The position numbers and the translations under genes are program-made. A DNA stretch of 64,000 nt, from contig NZ_CP042304.1 of NCBI RefSeq assembly GCF_007859655.1, positions 3,846,501 to 3,910,500 on the forward strand. The letters are read 5' to 3'. Below the pieces are notes generated by a model that did not search any database, was not told the origin of the DNA, and was given only the letters and a program-made list of their open reading frames with translations. The DNA comes from Devosia ginsengisoli (GTDB lineage Bacteria; Pseudomonadota; Alphaproteobacteria; Rhizobiales; Devosiaceae). How positions within the stretch are numbered: position 1 is the first letter of the stretch; each line of letters starts with the position of its first letter. Shown one piece after another: positions 38,145 through 47,256 of this stretch.

Positions 38145-39086
38145 GCAGCCATTGCCTTGTCGAGCAGGTGGCATGCCGCTTTCTGGCCGCCACCCAGATC
38201 GTGCATGGCCGGCTTTTCCGCGGTGCAGCGCGCAAAAGCATGCGGGCAGCGCGTGCGGAAGGCACAGCCGCTTGGCACGGCATGCGCACTGGGGATTTCG
38301 CCTGCCAGCCGGGCCCGCTTGTCCTGCCCCTTGCCGGGCGCCGAAGCCAACAGGGCCTGGGTATAGGGGTGTTGCGGCGCCCCATAGATGGCATTGCGCG
38401 GCCCCTGCTCGACGATCTCGCCGAGATACATCACGCCGATCTCGTCGCACATGAACTGCACCACGCGCAGGTCGTGCGAGATGAACAGCATGGTCGTGCC
38501 GTGCCGGTCCTGCAGGTCCCGCATCAGGTTGAGCACCTGCGCCTGTACCGACACATCGAGTGCGCTGACCGGCTCGTCGGCGACGATGAGGTCCGGATTG
38601 GTGGCGAGGGCGCGGGCAATGGCGATACGCTGGCGCTGGCCACCGGAAAATTCATGCGGATAGCGATCGAGCGCGGCAACGGGCAATCCGACCTCGCCCA
38701 GCAGCCGTTCGGCGGTCCGCAACTGTTCGCCGGTCGTGCCCAGGCCATGCACCAGTTGTGGCTCGACCAGCGTATCGCGCACGCTCATGCGTGGATTGAG
38801 CGAACCGAACGGGTCCTGGAAGATCATCTGCATATGGCGGCGCTCGCGCCTGCAGCTCGCCCGACGAAAGCCGGGCGAGATCGCGTTCGCGGAAGGTGAT
38901 GGAGCCGCTGGTGGGGTCGACCAGCCGCAGCACCAGCCGCGCCGTGGTGGATTTGCCGCTGCCCGATTCCCCGACAAGGCCGAAGGTCTTGCCGCGTGGA
39001 ATAGTGAAGCTGACATCGCGGACGGCCTGCACGGCCCGGAAACTCTTGGAGAGGCCCGCGACGGCGAGCATGGGCGCTTCGGTCAT
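38141..39086 (-). pseudogene. Oligopeptide/dipeptide ABC transporter ATPase (DppF/OppF type), broken by one frameshift
   Basis: From ATG 39086: [19 protein letters not shown], Walker [18 protein letters not shown]. Near 38850, just after [10 protein letters not shown], the conserved protein changes frame and continues [18 protein letters not shown], signature FSGGQRQRIAIARAL, Walker B LIVADEPVSALDVSVQAQ, and the Cys-rich Opp C-terminus CAFRTRCPHAFARC. Removing one base (or adding two) in the GC-rich stretch 38845-38855 gives a normal protein of about 314 residues. It partners the DppD-type ATPase at 39083-40099 (ATGA overlap). If the break is real the importer would lack one of its two ATPases. 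Confidence 0.85.
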
Positions 39087-40099
39087 GACGATCTCTCCAG
39101 CGGATGCCAGCAGCGGATAGTTGTCGCGTCGTGCTGTTCGAGCGCGGGCCGCGTCTGGCAGGCCTCGGTGGCACGCAGGCAGCGTGGCGCGAAACGGCAG
39201 CCTTCCGGCCAGGCGCCGACCGGCGGTACCGTGCCCAGGATCGGGGTCAGCCTGGTGCGGTTGTCGTCATGCGCTGGCACGGCGTCGATAAGGCCGCGCG
39301 CATAGGGATGGGCGGGGTGCTGCACCACATCGGCGCTCATGCCACGCTCGACGACGTCGCCGGCATACATCACCACCGCCTTGTCGCAGAACTCGCCGAC
39401 CACTTCGAGATCGTGGGTGATGAAAAGCATGGCCAGGTTGAGTTCGCGGCGCATGTCGTCGAGCAGGTCGAGCACCTGCGCCTGGATGGTGACGTCGAGT
39501 GCTGTGGTCGGTTCGTCCGCAATGATGAGCGAAGGCCCGCAGGAAATCGCCAGCGCAATCATGACGCGCTGGCGCATGCCGCCGGACAGTTCATGCACAT
39601 AGCCGCGCAGGATATCGCGCGCCCGCGGGATACCGACGCGATCAAGCAGCTCGGCAGCTCGATTGGTGGCGGCCTGCTGGCTGAGCCCAAGATTGTGCTT
39701 GAGCGTATCGGTCATCTGCCGCCCGATGGTCAGGGTCGGGTGCAGGGCCGTCATCGGTTCCTGAAAGATGAAGCCCATATGTCGGCCGCACAGCTTGCGA
39801 CGATCCTGCGGGGACAGGCCGGAAATGGGCTGGCCGTTGAGGGTTATATCGCCCGTGATCACGGCATTATCCGGCGCCAGTCCCATGACGGCCAGGGCCG
39901 TGATGGATTTGCCGCAGCCCGATTCACCCACCAGCGCCACAGCTTCGCCCTGACGGATGGAAAAGGAAACGTCGGTGATGATGGGCAGCAGACGGTCGGC
40001 ATTGCGAAACGCCAGACTAAGCCCTTCGACTTCGAGCACGGTGGGCCGTGCCGGTGCCGCTGTCGGAATGGGTGCCGCCATGGCCGGAGACAGGGTCAT
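39083..40099 (-). CDS. Oligopeptide/dipeptide ABC transporter ATPase (DppD/OppD type)
   Basis: 338 residues. Walker [19 protein letters not shown]-loop [16 protein letters not shown], signature [15 protein letters not shown], Walker [19 protein letters not shown], and the oligo_HPY C-terminus ([16 protein letters not shown]) that is diagnostic of Opp/Dpp ATPases. It overlaps both the upstream permease gene and the downstream partner ATPase by four bases. Energises uptake by the importer encoded at 40096-43522. Confidence 0.92.
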   Translation of the reverse strand: MTLSPAMAAPIPTAAPARPTVLEVEGLSLAFRNADRLLPIITDVSFSIRQGEAVALVGESGCGKSITALAVMGLAPDNAVITGDITLNGQPISGLSPQDRRKLCGRHMGFIFQEPMTALHPTLTIGRQMTDTLKHNLGLSQQAATNRAAELLDRVGIPRARDILRGYVHELSGGMRQRVMIALAISCGPSLIIADEPTTALDVTIQAQVLDLLDDMRRELNLAMLFITHDLEVVGEFCDKAVVMYAGDVVERGMSADVVQHPAHPYARGLIDAVPAHDDNRTRLTPILGTVPPVGAWPEGCRFAPRCLRATEACQTRPALEQHDATTIRCWHPLERSS

Positions 40100-41040
40100 T
40101 GGTAGCGTATCCTTGGATCAACGAGGGCGTAGATGACGTCGATGAGCAGGTTGAGAAAGGCCAGCACCAGCGCGATGGTCAGCACGCCGCCTTCCACCAG
40201 CGGATAGTCGCGCCGGCCCACGGCCTCGACCAGCAGCCGGCCCAGCCCCGGCAGGGCGAAGATCAGTTCGATGGCAACGGCGCCGCCCAGCATGTAGCCG
40301 GCGGACAGCCCCACCACGGTCACGACAGGCATGGCGGCAGTGCGCATGGCATAGCGGCCGATGACGGTGCTTTCGGGCAGGCCCTGGGCGCGGGCCGTGG
40401 TGATATAGGGCTCATTGAGCACATCGAGCATGGACGACCGCATCATTCGGGTCATCAGCGCCGACTGGCGGACTCCCAGTGCCAGCGCCGGCAGAAAGAT
40501 GGTGGCGCCGAAGGCAATCATGCCGGCGGAAGGCGGATTGTAGCCGGCCACTGGAAACCAGCGCAGCGTGACCGAGAAAACGAAGATGAGCAGCAGCGCA
40601 AACCAGAATTCGGGGAGAGAAATGCCCAATACGGCCGTCGCGACCACGCCGCGATCGATGGGCTTGTTGCGGTTCATGGCCGAGATCAGGCCCATGGTGA
40701 CGCCGATGATGACGGCCAGGGTGAGCGCCACAATGGTCAGGAGGATCGTCACCCCGGCATAGCGCGGAATGATCTGCATCACCGGCTCGCGGAAGAACAG
40801 CGAGTCACCCAGATTGAGCGTCACGATATTCTTGAGCCAGAGCAGGAACTGCACGAAGAAAGGCTGGTCCAGCCCCATCTGCGCCCGCAGGGCGGCGATC
40901 TGCTCGGGCGTGGCCTGGTCGCCCAGCATCATGCCAGCCGGATCACCCGGCGACAGCCGTAGCAGCAGGAACACCAGGATCAGTGGCACGAAGATGGTGG
41001 GCAGGATCAGCAGGAACCTCTTGCCGAGATAGCGCAGCAT
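40096..41040 (-). CDS. Oligopeptide/dipeptide-type ABC transporter permease (DppB type)
   Basis: 314 residues with six predicted transmembrane helices. N-terminal MLRYLGKRFLLILPTIFVP and RLSPGDPAGMMLGDQAT are typical DppB openings, as are LGLDQPFFVQFLLWLKN-type segments. The BPD_transp_1 core carries YITTARAQGLPESTVIGRYAMR and ends [14 protein letters not shown]. It starts one base after the DppC-type gene and overlaps the ATPase gene by four bases. Confidence 0.92.
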   Translation of the reverse strand: MLRYLGKRFLLILPTIFVPLILVFLLLRLSPGDPAGMMLGDQATPEQIAALRAQMGLDQPFFVQFLLWLKNIVTLNLGDSLFFREPVMQIIPRYAGVTILLTIVALTLAVIIGVTMGLISAMNRNKPIDRGVVATAVLGISLPEFWFALLLIFVFSVTLRWFPVAGYNPPSAGMIAFGATIFLPALALGVRQSALMTRMMRSSMLDVLNEPYITTARAQGLPESTVIGRYAMRTAAMPVVTVVGLSAGYMLGGAVAIELIFALPGLGRLLVEAVGRRDYPLVEGGVLTIALVLAFLNLLIDVIYALVDPRIRYQ

Positions 41041-41041
41041 G

Positions 41042-41947
41042 TCAGCGCCTCCTTGCCAGGCGCGGATCGAGAATATCGCGCAGGGAATCGCCCAACAGGT
41101 TGAGCGCCAGAATGGTGAGCATCAGTGCCAGACCGGGAAACAGCACGATCCATGGTGCCTGGGTGATGTAATTGCGCGCTTCGGTCAGCGCATTGCCCCA
41201 GCTCAGCTCCTTGGGGCCGATGCCCACGCCGATGAAGCTGAGACCCGCTTCGCCGAGTACGGCAGCGGAGAAGACGAACGATGCCTGCACCAGAATGGGG
41301 GAGCTGACCGCCGGCAGGATATAGCGGGTGAACAGGCGCAGTGTCGGCACGCCGACGGCGCGGGCGGCCTCGATCATCTGCAATTCGCGCACCACCAGCA
41401 CCTGGCCGCGCACGATGCGCAGCGACGGCGCGATCAGCACGATGGACAGCGAGGTGATGACGGTCTGCATGCTCGGCCCCAGAATGGCGGCGGCGGCCGT
41501 TGCCAGTACGATGCCGGGAAAAGCCATCAGCCCGTCAACCAGCCGCATCAGCACCACATCGACCTGCCGGTAGAAGCCGGAAATCGCTCCCAGCACCACG
41601 GCGATGCTCATCGAGATGGCAGTAACGATCAGCCCGACGGCCAGCGAAGTGCGGCCGCCATGCAGCACCATCTTGAACATGTCCCGACCCAGATTGTCGG
41701 TGCCGAAGAAATATTCGGCGCCGGGCCCGATGAACCGATCGGCCGGGCTGACCTTCATCGGGTTTCCCGGCGCCAACCATGGCGCCAGGATTGCACTGAG
41801 CGACAGCAGCACCAGCACGGCGATGGAAAACATCGCCGTGGGGTTGCCGAGCAGACGCTGCCACAGGGTCGGGTTGGTGGTGATGAAGGTTGCCGCTTCA
41901 TCACCACCAGGCAGGCGCTCGGGAGCTGCGGCCTGAACCACGGTCAT
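41042..41947 (-). CDS. Oligopeptide/dipeptide-type ABC transporter permease (DppC type)
   Basis: 301 residues. OppC-type N-terminal segment with AILAPWLAPGNP, then FGTDNLGRDMFKMVLHGGRTSL, which is nearly diagnostic for DppC/OppC, and the EAA loop EAARAVGVPTLRLFTRYILP. The C-terminus LNLLGDSLRDILDPRL is typical. Gene order here is binding protein, DppC, DppB, DppD, DppF, so the two permeases are swapped relative to E. coli dppABCDF. Confidence 0.92.
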   Translation of the reverse strand: MTVVQAAAPERLPGGDEAATFITTNPTLWQRLLGNPTAMFSIAVLVLLSLSAILAPWLAPGNPMKVSPADRFIGPGAEYFFGTDNLGRDMFKMVLHGGRTSLAVGLIVTAISMSIAVVLGAISGFYRQVDVVLMRLVDGLMAFPGIVLATAAAAILGPSMQTVITSLSIVLIAPSLRIVRGQVLVVRELQMIEAARAVGVPTLRLFTRYILPAVSSPILVQASFVFSAAVLGEAGLSFIGVGIGPKELSWGNALTEARNYITQAPWIVLFPGLALMLTILALNLLGDSLRDILDPRLARRR

Positions 41948-41950
41948 GGG

Positions 41951-43522
41951 TCAGCTCGCCGGAGGCGGGGCGACATTGTAATAGTCGCCGGCGCGCGACG
42001 GGATGCGGGCCGGATTTCCCACACCCTTGCGGATGCCATACATGTTTGCCTCGGTGCCGAACTTGATGAACGGGAACTGGTCGTAAGCCAAAGCATGGAT
42101 CTTCTCGAAGATCGCCTTGCGTTCATCGGGGTCGATGGTGGTGGCGATCTGCTGCATCAGTTCGACCTTTTCCGGGTCTTCCCAGAAGCCGGGATAGCTG
42201 GAATTGAGATAGGCGATCGAGGTCGGGTCGACATAGGTCGGCAGGAAGCTCGAAAACGCATCCATCGCCGTGGCGTCGGCGCGGGCCTGGATATAGTTGG
42301 CCATCGGCGATTCCACGATTTCGACATTGATCCCATATTCCTCGAGCATCTGCGAGGCGGTGATCGCGGTCAGGAAATGCTTCTGGTACTGCTCGGATGC
42401 GACCAGCCAGCGAATGGGCTCGCCCTTGTAGTTCGAGGCCGCCAGATATTCCTTGACCTTGTCCGGGTTAGGCGTGCCGAAGCCATCAGGGACGCCTGCC
42501 GTGGTGTACCAGAATGAGTTCGGATCGGGGATCCAGCTCGGATCGAGCGTGTAGAATTCCGGATTGCCCACCGAAGCGAGCATGATCGGCTCCATCTCCA
42601 GCGCGTAATACATGGCCCGGCGCAGATTGACGTCGGCGGCCACGCCTTCCTTGGTGTTGAACACCACGGTCAGCGACTGGTTGTTGGGCACCACAACCGC
42701 TTCGGTATTGGGGTCGTTCTGAAGCGCATCGTAGAAGTCGCTGGGCAACTCGCCGGCAATGTCGATCTCGCCTGTGATCAGCGAGTCGCGGCGCACCGAG
42801 GCCTCGGGCATCAGGCGGAACACGATTTGGTCGGCATAGGCATGCTTCATGCCCGACGCGCTGGAGCTCGGCTCGCTGCGCGACGCATAGTCGTCCCAGC
42901 GGGTCATGGTGACGCCCTGGTCGGGCTGGTATTCGGTCAGCGTATAGGGTCCGGTGCAGTCGAGGCCGCGGGTCGCCTCGGTGGGCGATGCGCCTTCGAG
43001 CGAAGCCGTCGACATGATCACGGCCTGCGAGCCCGCCAGCAGGCCCGGAATGATCGGGGAGGGAGCGGGGAGATCGAACAAGACGGTCTTGTCGTCAGGC
43101 GCCGTGATAGCCGACACCGCGCCCTTGAAGGCCGCGCCGATGCCGGCCGATTCACGGAAGCGCTCCAGTGAGGCCACCACGTCGGCCGAGGTCAGCGCGG
43201 CACCGGAATGGAACTTGAGCCCGTCGCGCAGGGTGACGGTCAGCGTCTTGCCATCTTCACCATAGGCAAAGCTGTCGGCCAGCATCGGTTGCGGCGTCCA
43301 GCTTTCATCCAGTGCGAATAGGCCTTCACAGACCACGCCTGCCGTGGCCCAGTTGACGCCGAAAGTGGTCACGACCGGATCGGGCGAGGGCGCCATCTGC
43401 GAAATGGCGACGCGCAGGGTTCCACCTTGTGGAAAATCCTGGGCCAGTACCGGCTGAGCCGCCATGACGGCGAGCGACGCTCCGGCCAATAAGGTCCGTC
43501 GCATCAGTGTATCGAGTTTCAT
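41951..43522 (-). CDS. Peptide/opine/nickel-type ABC transporter substrate-binding protein (family 5)
   Basis: 523 residues, ATG 43522 with GGGAGGAACAA just upstream. The signal peptide (MKLDTLMRRTLLAGASLAVM, cleavage near VLAQ) has an Arg pair but not a strict Tat motif. SBP_bac_5 features: CEGLFALDESWTPQPMLADS, LRDGLKFHSGAALTSADVVAS, VFNTKEGVAADVNLRRAMYY. It delivers the ligand to the DppBC permeases. It lies 20 bases after the small AtuA-like gene, so the ligand is probably the substrate of the AtuA pair or the esterase. Family 5 proteins bind peptides but also opines, glycosides and other compounds. Confidence 0.9.
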   Translation of the reverse strand: MKLDTLMRRTLLAGASLAVMAAQPVLAQDFPQGGTLRVAISQMAPSPDPVVTTFGVNWATAGVVCEGLFALDESWTPQPMLADSFAYGEDGKTLTVTLRDGLKFHSGAALTSADVVASLERFRESAGIGAAFKGAVSAITAPDDKTVLFDLPAPSPIIPGLLAGSQAVIMSTASLEGASPTEATRGLDCTGPYTLTEYQPDQGVTMTRWDDYASRSEPSSSASGMKHAYADQIVFRLMPEASVRRDSLITGEIDIAGELPSDFYDALQNDPNTEAVVVPNNQSLTVVFNTKEGVAADVNLRRAMYYALEMEPIMLASVGNPEFYTLDPSWIPDPNSFWYTTAGVPDGFGTPNPDKVKEYLAASNYKGEPIRWLVASEQYQKHFLTAITASQMLEEYGINVEIVESPMANYIQARADATAMDAFSSFLPTYVDPTSIAYLNSSYPGFWEDPEKVELMQQIATTIDPDERKAIFEKIHALAYDQFPFIKFGTEANMYGIRKGVGNPARIPSRAGDYYNVAPPPAS

Positions 43523-43542
43523 TTGTTCCTCCCTTGTTGCCC

Positions 43543-43917
43543 TTAACGGGCGGTTTGCAGCACCGGTTCGGCTTCATGGCCATCACCGGGTTCAACGGGC
43601 ACCCGGACGTCCATTCCGAGTACGAGATAGCTCAGGCACTTGCCGTGGGTATCCAGCGCCAGGCTCGAATTGACGCCGCCTTCCAGCGCGTCATCGATGA
43701 CGAAATTGAGCGCGCCCAGCCGCGGCAGTTCATACCGTGTCACCCTTGTGGCGCCGCGATGGGCAAAGAGCGCTGCGACGCGGGCTTCGGTCACCTCGGC
43801 CAGCAGCACGGGCCAGTGTTCCGGTCGGTAGGCGATGATGTTCACGTTCAACCGATTGCCCTTGTCGCCGGATCGGCCATGAGCAATGTCATGCAGCTTG
43901 ACGGTGCGGGCGTTCAT
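43543..43917 (-). CDS. Small AtuA-associated protein (AtuA-like ferredoxin-fold domain)
   Basis: 124 residues from ATG 43917, which overlaps the AtuA stop (ATGA). The sequence VKLHDIAHGRSGDKGNRLNVNIIAYRPEHWP is characteristic of the C-terminal domain found fused to or encoded next to AtuA (DUF1446) proteins, including the conserved ARSGDKG-like turn and NFVIDDALEGG. It almost certainly forms a complex with the 454-residue protein upstream. The biochemical role of this pair is not established. Confidence 0.8.
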   Translation of the reverse strand: MNARTVKLHDIAHGRSGDKGNRLNVNIIAYRPEHWPVLLAEVTEARVAALFAHRGATRVTRYELPRLGALNFVIDDALEGGVNSSLALDTHGKCLSYLVLGMDVRVPVEPGDGHEAEPVLQTAR

Positions 43918-45278
43918 TCCGGCTCTCCGGCAAAATGGAACCGCGCCGCGACCACATCGCGCGCCACCAGATGCGACAGGGTGCGGACACGCGGGCGAAC
44001 GCTCTGGCGCACCCCGCCGCCGCCGGCCGGACCGCAGCAATAGAGGGCGTTGACCTCCTGGACGGCGCTATTGACGTCGGCCTGGGACGCCGAGCCGAAG
44101 GCAAAGCGCACGCGATAGTCGCCTGCCAGAGGTGGCTCGGACTCGGCCAGCAGGTCCCCCGCATCGGAATCGAACGCGCTGACCGTGCCGACGATGTCGG
44201 CGCGATGCGCCAGGTTGAGGCCCCGTCGCTCGAGACGGGCCTTGATGGTGGTCACGGCGAGCCGGGCCCGCGCCAGCGCATTGGGACCGGCATAGGAGAT
44301 TTCGGCTTCGCCGAGCCAGTCGCCGTAATAGCTGACCGTGGCCTTGAGCTTGTCCGGTGCCGGATGGCCCCGTGCTCCGCTGACCCGCACCCGGTCCCTG
44401 CCAAGCTCTTCCAGTTCGACCTCCGTCAGGTCCAACGTCACGTCCGGCGTCAGATAGGCGGCGGGGTCGTGAATTTCGTAGAGCAATTGTTCCTTGACCG
44501 TCCGCAGATCGACCAGCCCGCCGGTCCCCGCCGCCTTGGTCAGCACGAAGCTGCCATCGGCCTCGACCTCGGCAATGGGGAAGCCGATATTGGCGGTGTC
44601 GGGCACGTCCTTGACGCCGGGATCGGCGAAAAAGCCCCCTGACACCTGCGCGCCGCATTCGAGCAGATGACCCACCAGCGTGCCGGCGGCCATGCGATCG
44701 AGATCGTCCCAGGCCCAGCCGAAATGGGCCACCAGCGGGCCCAGCGCGAGAGCCGGATCGGCCACGCGGCCGGTAACCACGATCTGCGCGCCGGCAGCGA
44801 TTGCTTCGGCAATGGCGGAGGCGCCCATATAGACATTGATGGCGATCACATCGCCCTGCAGGCCCGGCAGCCGCCCATCGCCATCCCAGCGTTCGGTGCG
44901 GGTGAGATCGATCTTGCCGACCAGATCGTCACCACCGACCACTGCGATCCGCAACGTGCCAAGCCCGAGCCGATCGGCCAGCGCCTGGATGGCCCGTGCA
45001 GCGGCCGGTGGATTGGCTGCGCCGAAATTGCCGACGATGACAATCCCGGCGGCCACAGCCTGAGAAAGAATAGGCGCCAGGATATCTTCGAGCAGTGGTT
45101 CGTAGCCGCGCGACGCATCGAGCCTCTTGGCGATCTGGCCGAGAGCCAGGGTCCGCTCACCCAGCGTCTCGAAAATCACCGCTCCGCCCTGACCGGCTGC
45201 GGCAATTGCTGCCACCACCGACTGGGCTGCGTCGATCCTGTCGCCGGAAAAGCCGGCGCCACTGCCTATGCGATACAC
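43914..45278 (-). CDS. AtuA-family (DUF1446) acyclic terpene utilisation-like protein
   Basis: 454 residues. It shows family motifs RIGSGAGFSGDRIDAA at the N-terminus, YEPLLEDILAPIL, VGNFGAANPPAAA, VYMGASAIAEAIAAGAQIVVTGRVADPALALGPL and GHLLECGAQVSGGFFADPG. In Pseudomonas, atuA is required for citronellol/geraniol breakdown, but homologues are widespread and the reaction is unknown. First gene of an eight-gene leftward operon with the small partner, an Opp/Dpp importer and an esterase; divergent from a GntR regulator. No geranyl-CoA carboxylase genes are in the window, so terpene use is not supported here. Confidence 0.82.
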   Translation of the reverse strand: MYRIGSGAGFSGDRIDAAQSVVAAIAAAGQGGAVIFETLGERTLALGQIAKRLDASRGYEPLLEDILAPILSQAVAAGIVIVGNFGAANPPAAARAIQALADRLGLGTLRIAVVGGDDLVGKIDLTRTERWDGDGRLPGLQGDVIAINVYMGASAIAEAIAAGAQIVVTGRVADPALALGPLVAHFGWAWDDLDRMAAGTLVGHLLECGAQVSGGFFADPGVKDVPDTANIGFPIAEVEADGSFVLTKAAGTGGLVDLRTVKEQLLYEIHDPAAYLTPDVTLDLTEVELEELGRDRVRVSGARGHPAPDKLKATVSYYGDWLGEAEISYAGPNALARARLAVTTIKARLERRGLNLAHRADIVGTVSAFDSDAGDLLAESEPPLAGDYRVRFAFGSASQADVNSAVQEVNALYCCGPAGGGGVRQSVRPRVRTLSHLVARDVVAARFHFAGEPE

Positions 45279-45303
45279 GGGTGATCCTCCTGATCGACAT
45301 ATC

Positions 45304-45335
45304 CATCGTTATTATTATCGATAATGTCAACGATG
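45304..45335. promoter_or_regulatory. Nested palindromic operator candidate between AtuA operon and GntR gene
   Basis: Outer arms CATCGTT (45304-45310) and AACGATG (45329-45335) and the inner 12-base palindrome ATTATCGATAAT (45314-45325) share exactly the same centre. The element sits in the 101-base gap between the divergent AtuA and GntR genes, in strongly AT-rich sequence. This is the expected place for a GntR-family operator controlling both directions. Confidence 0.7.
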
Positions 45336-45379
45336 ATTGTGCGACCCGTGCCTTTCCGCTAGTCTCGCCTGTGCAAACA

Positions 45380-46072
45380 ATGAGGATTCTGTACAGGATG
45401 CGATCTGCCAAGCCGCTGACAGAACAGGGAAAATCCTGGGATACGGTCTATCGCGACCTTCAACGTGGCATCATCTCGGGGCAGTATCGCCCGCGCGAGC
45501 GGCTGGTCGAAGACGAGATCATTGCCCGCACGGGGGCGACTCGGCACGCCGTTCGGCGAGCCTTTGACGAGCTCGAACGCCTTGGCCTCGCCATCCGCCA
45601 GCCCAACAAGGGCGTGCAGGTGCGCGACTATTCGATCGCCGAGATCGAGGAACTCTACGACATCCGCGAATGCCTGGAGATGCGGGCGGCGTCCCGCTTC
45701 AGTCGGCCGGCCAGCGAGGAACTGGTGGCCCGGCTGACCGACATCGCCACGCGCCACCGCGAAGCGTCTCGCACCCAGCATTTCGCCGATGTGTTCTCAC
45801 TCAACAACGCATTTCACGAGACGCTCTATCGTGCGGCTGGCAACCAGCAGCTGGCTGATGCCATCATCCACTATACCTTCGCCACACACCCGATCCGCAC
45901 GCGTGCTTTCCCCAATGAGGAACTGCGCGAAATCGCCATTACCGAGCATTTCGCCATGATCGAAGCCATCGCCCGCGGCGAGGGGGTCGCGCTGGGCGAG
46001 ATCATCCGCACCCACATTCAGCGGCCCAAGGAATTCTACCTCAAGGCCACCTATATCCAGAGCGCACTCTAG
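45380..46072 (+). CDS. GntR-family transcriptional regulator (FadR/FCD subfamily)
   Basis: 230 residues from ATG 45380; ATG 45398 (MRSAKPLTEQ) is an alternative, and neither has a strong Shine-Dalgarno, so a leaderless or near-leaderless message is possible. N-terminal winged helix: GQYRPRERLVEDEIIARTGATRHAVRRAFDELERLGL in segments, followed by the C-terminal all-helical FCD ligand domain (YDIRECLEMRAASRF, NNAFHETLYRAAGN, EHFAMIEAI). Probably represses the divergent AtuA/importer/esterase operon through the palindrome at 45304-45335 until an acid-type ligand binds. Confidence 0.88.
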   Translation: MRILYRMRSAKPLTEQGKSWDTVYRDLQRGIISGQYRPRERLVEDEIIARTGATRHAVRRAFDELERLGLAIRQPNKGVQVRDYSIAEIEELYDIRECLEMRAASRFSRPASEELVARLTDIATRHREASRTQHFADVFSLNNAFHETLYRAAGNQQLADAIIHYTFATHPIRTRAFPNEELREIAITEHFAMIEAIARGEGVALGEIIRTHIQRPKEFYLKATYIQSAL

Positions 46073-46081
46073 CTGGACGCC

Positions 46082-47256
46082 CTATGGGCGCTCGACGCAG
46101 AGCGCCACACCCATGCCGCCGCCGATGCAGAGCGTGGCCAGGCCCCGCCGCCCGTCACTACGCGTCAGTTCATGCAGCAGCGTCACCAGAATTCTTGCGC
46201 CAGACGCACCGATCGGGTGGCCGATGGCGATGGCGCCACCATTGACGTTGACCTTGTCCGGATCCCAGCCCATGGCCTGGTTCACCGCGCAGGCCTGTGC
46301 AGCAAAAGCCTCATTGGCTTCGATCAGGTCGAGATCGGCCACGCTCCAGCCCGCCTTAGCCAATGCCTTTGTCGATGCCGGGATCGGCCCGGTTCCCATG
46401 ACCGCCGGATCGACCCCAGCAGTGGCCCAGCCGGCAATGCGCGCCAGCGGCGTCAGGCCTCGTCGCGCCGCCTCGTCCGCCGCCATCAGCACCAGCGCCG
46501 CCGCCCCGTCATTGATGCCCGAGGCATTGCCGGCCGTGACGGTGCCGTCCTTGTCGAAGGCGGGCCGCAATTTGCCCAAGGCTTCAGCACTGGCATCGTC
46601 GCGGATATATTCATCGGCATCCACCACTACATCGCCCTTGCGGGTTTTGACCGTCACCGGCACGATTTCCGCCTTGAACCGCCCCGCCTGTTGGGCCGCC
46701 GCGGCTTTCTGCTGCGAAGCCAGCGCAAAGCCGTCCTGCGTCGCCCGGTCGATGCCGAATTGGCGGGCCACATTCTCGGCAGTGATACCCATATGGTAGC
46801 CGCCAAAGGCGTCGATCAGGCCATCGACCATCATCGTATCTACCAGGGTGATCGGCCCCATTTTCGCGGGCGCGCGCAGCGCTGGCAATGCGGCGCCAGC
46901 GACATGGATTCCTGCCCACCTGCCACGACGATCCTGGCATCGCCCGTGGCGATCTGCTGCATGCCGAGCGCCACGGCGCGCAGGCCGGAGCCGCAGACCT
47001 GGTTGAGGCTCCAGGCTGTCGCGCCTTGCGAAATGCCCGCGCGCATGGCGGCCTGCCGCGCGGGGTTCTGTCCGGCGCCTGCCGTCAGCACCTGCCCGAG
47101 AATGACTTCGTCGACCTCTTCGGACGGAACACCGGCGCGGTCGAGTGCAGCCCTTATGGCGGTGGCACCGAGTTCATGCGCCGGCACTGTTGCCAGCCCA
47201 CCCATGAAGCTGCCGACCGGCGTGCGGGCCGCTCCGACGATGACGATATCGCTCAT
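46082..47256 (-). pseudogene. Acetyl-CoA acetyltransferase (thiolase), broken by one frameshift
   Basis: Degradative/biosynthetic thiolase. N-terminal frame from ATG 47256: VIVGAARTPVGSFMGGL, catalytic Cys in [21 protein letters not shown]. Near 46886 the frame changes and continues [32 protein letters not shown], His in [15 protein letters not shown] and the second Cys in [11 protein letters not shown]. One base appears to be missing; repair gives 391 residues, exactly the family norm. It is last in the CoA-transferase operon (ATG overlaps the subunit B stop), fitting conversion of acetoacetyl-CoA (or 3-oxoadipyl-CoA) to acetyl-CoA. Confidence 0.87.
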
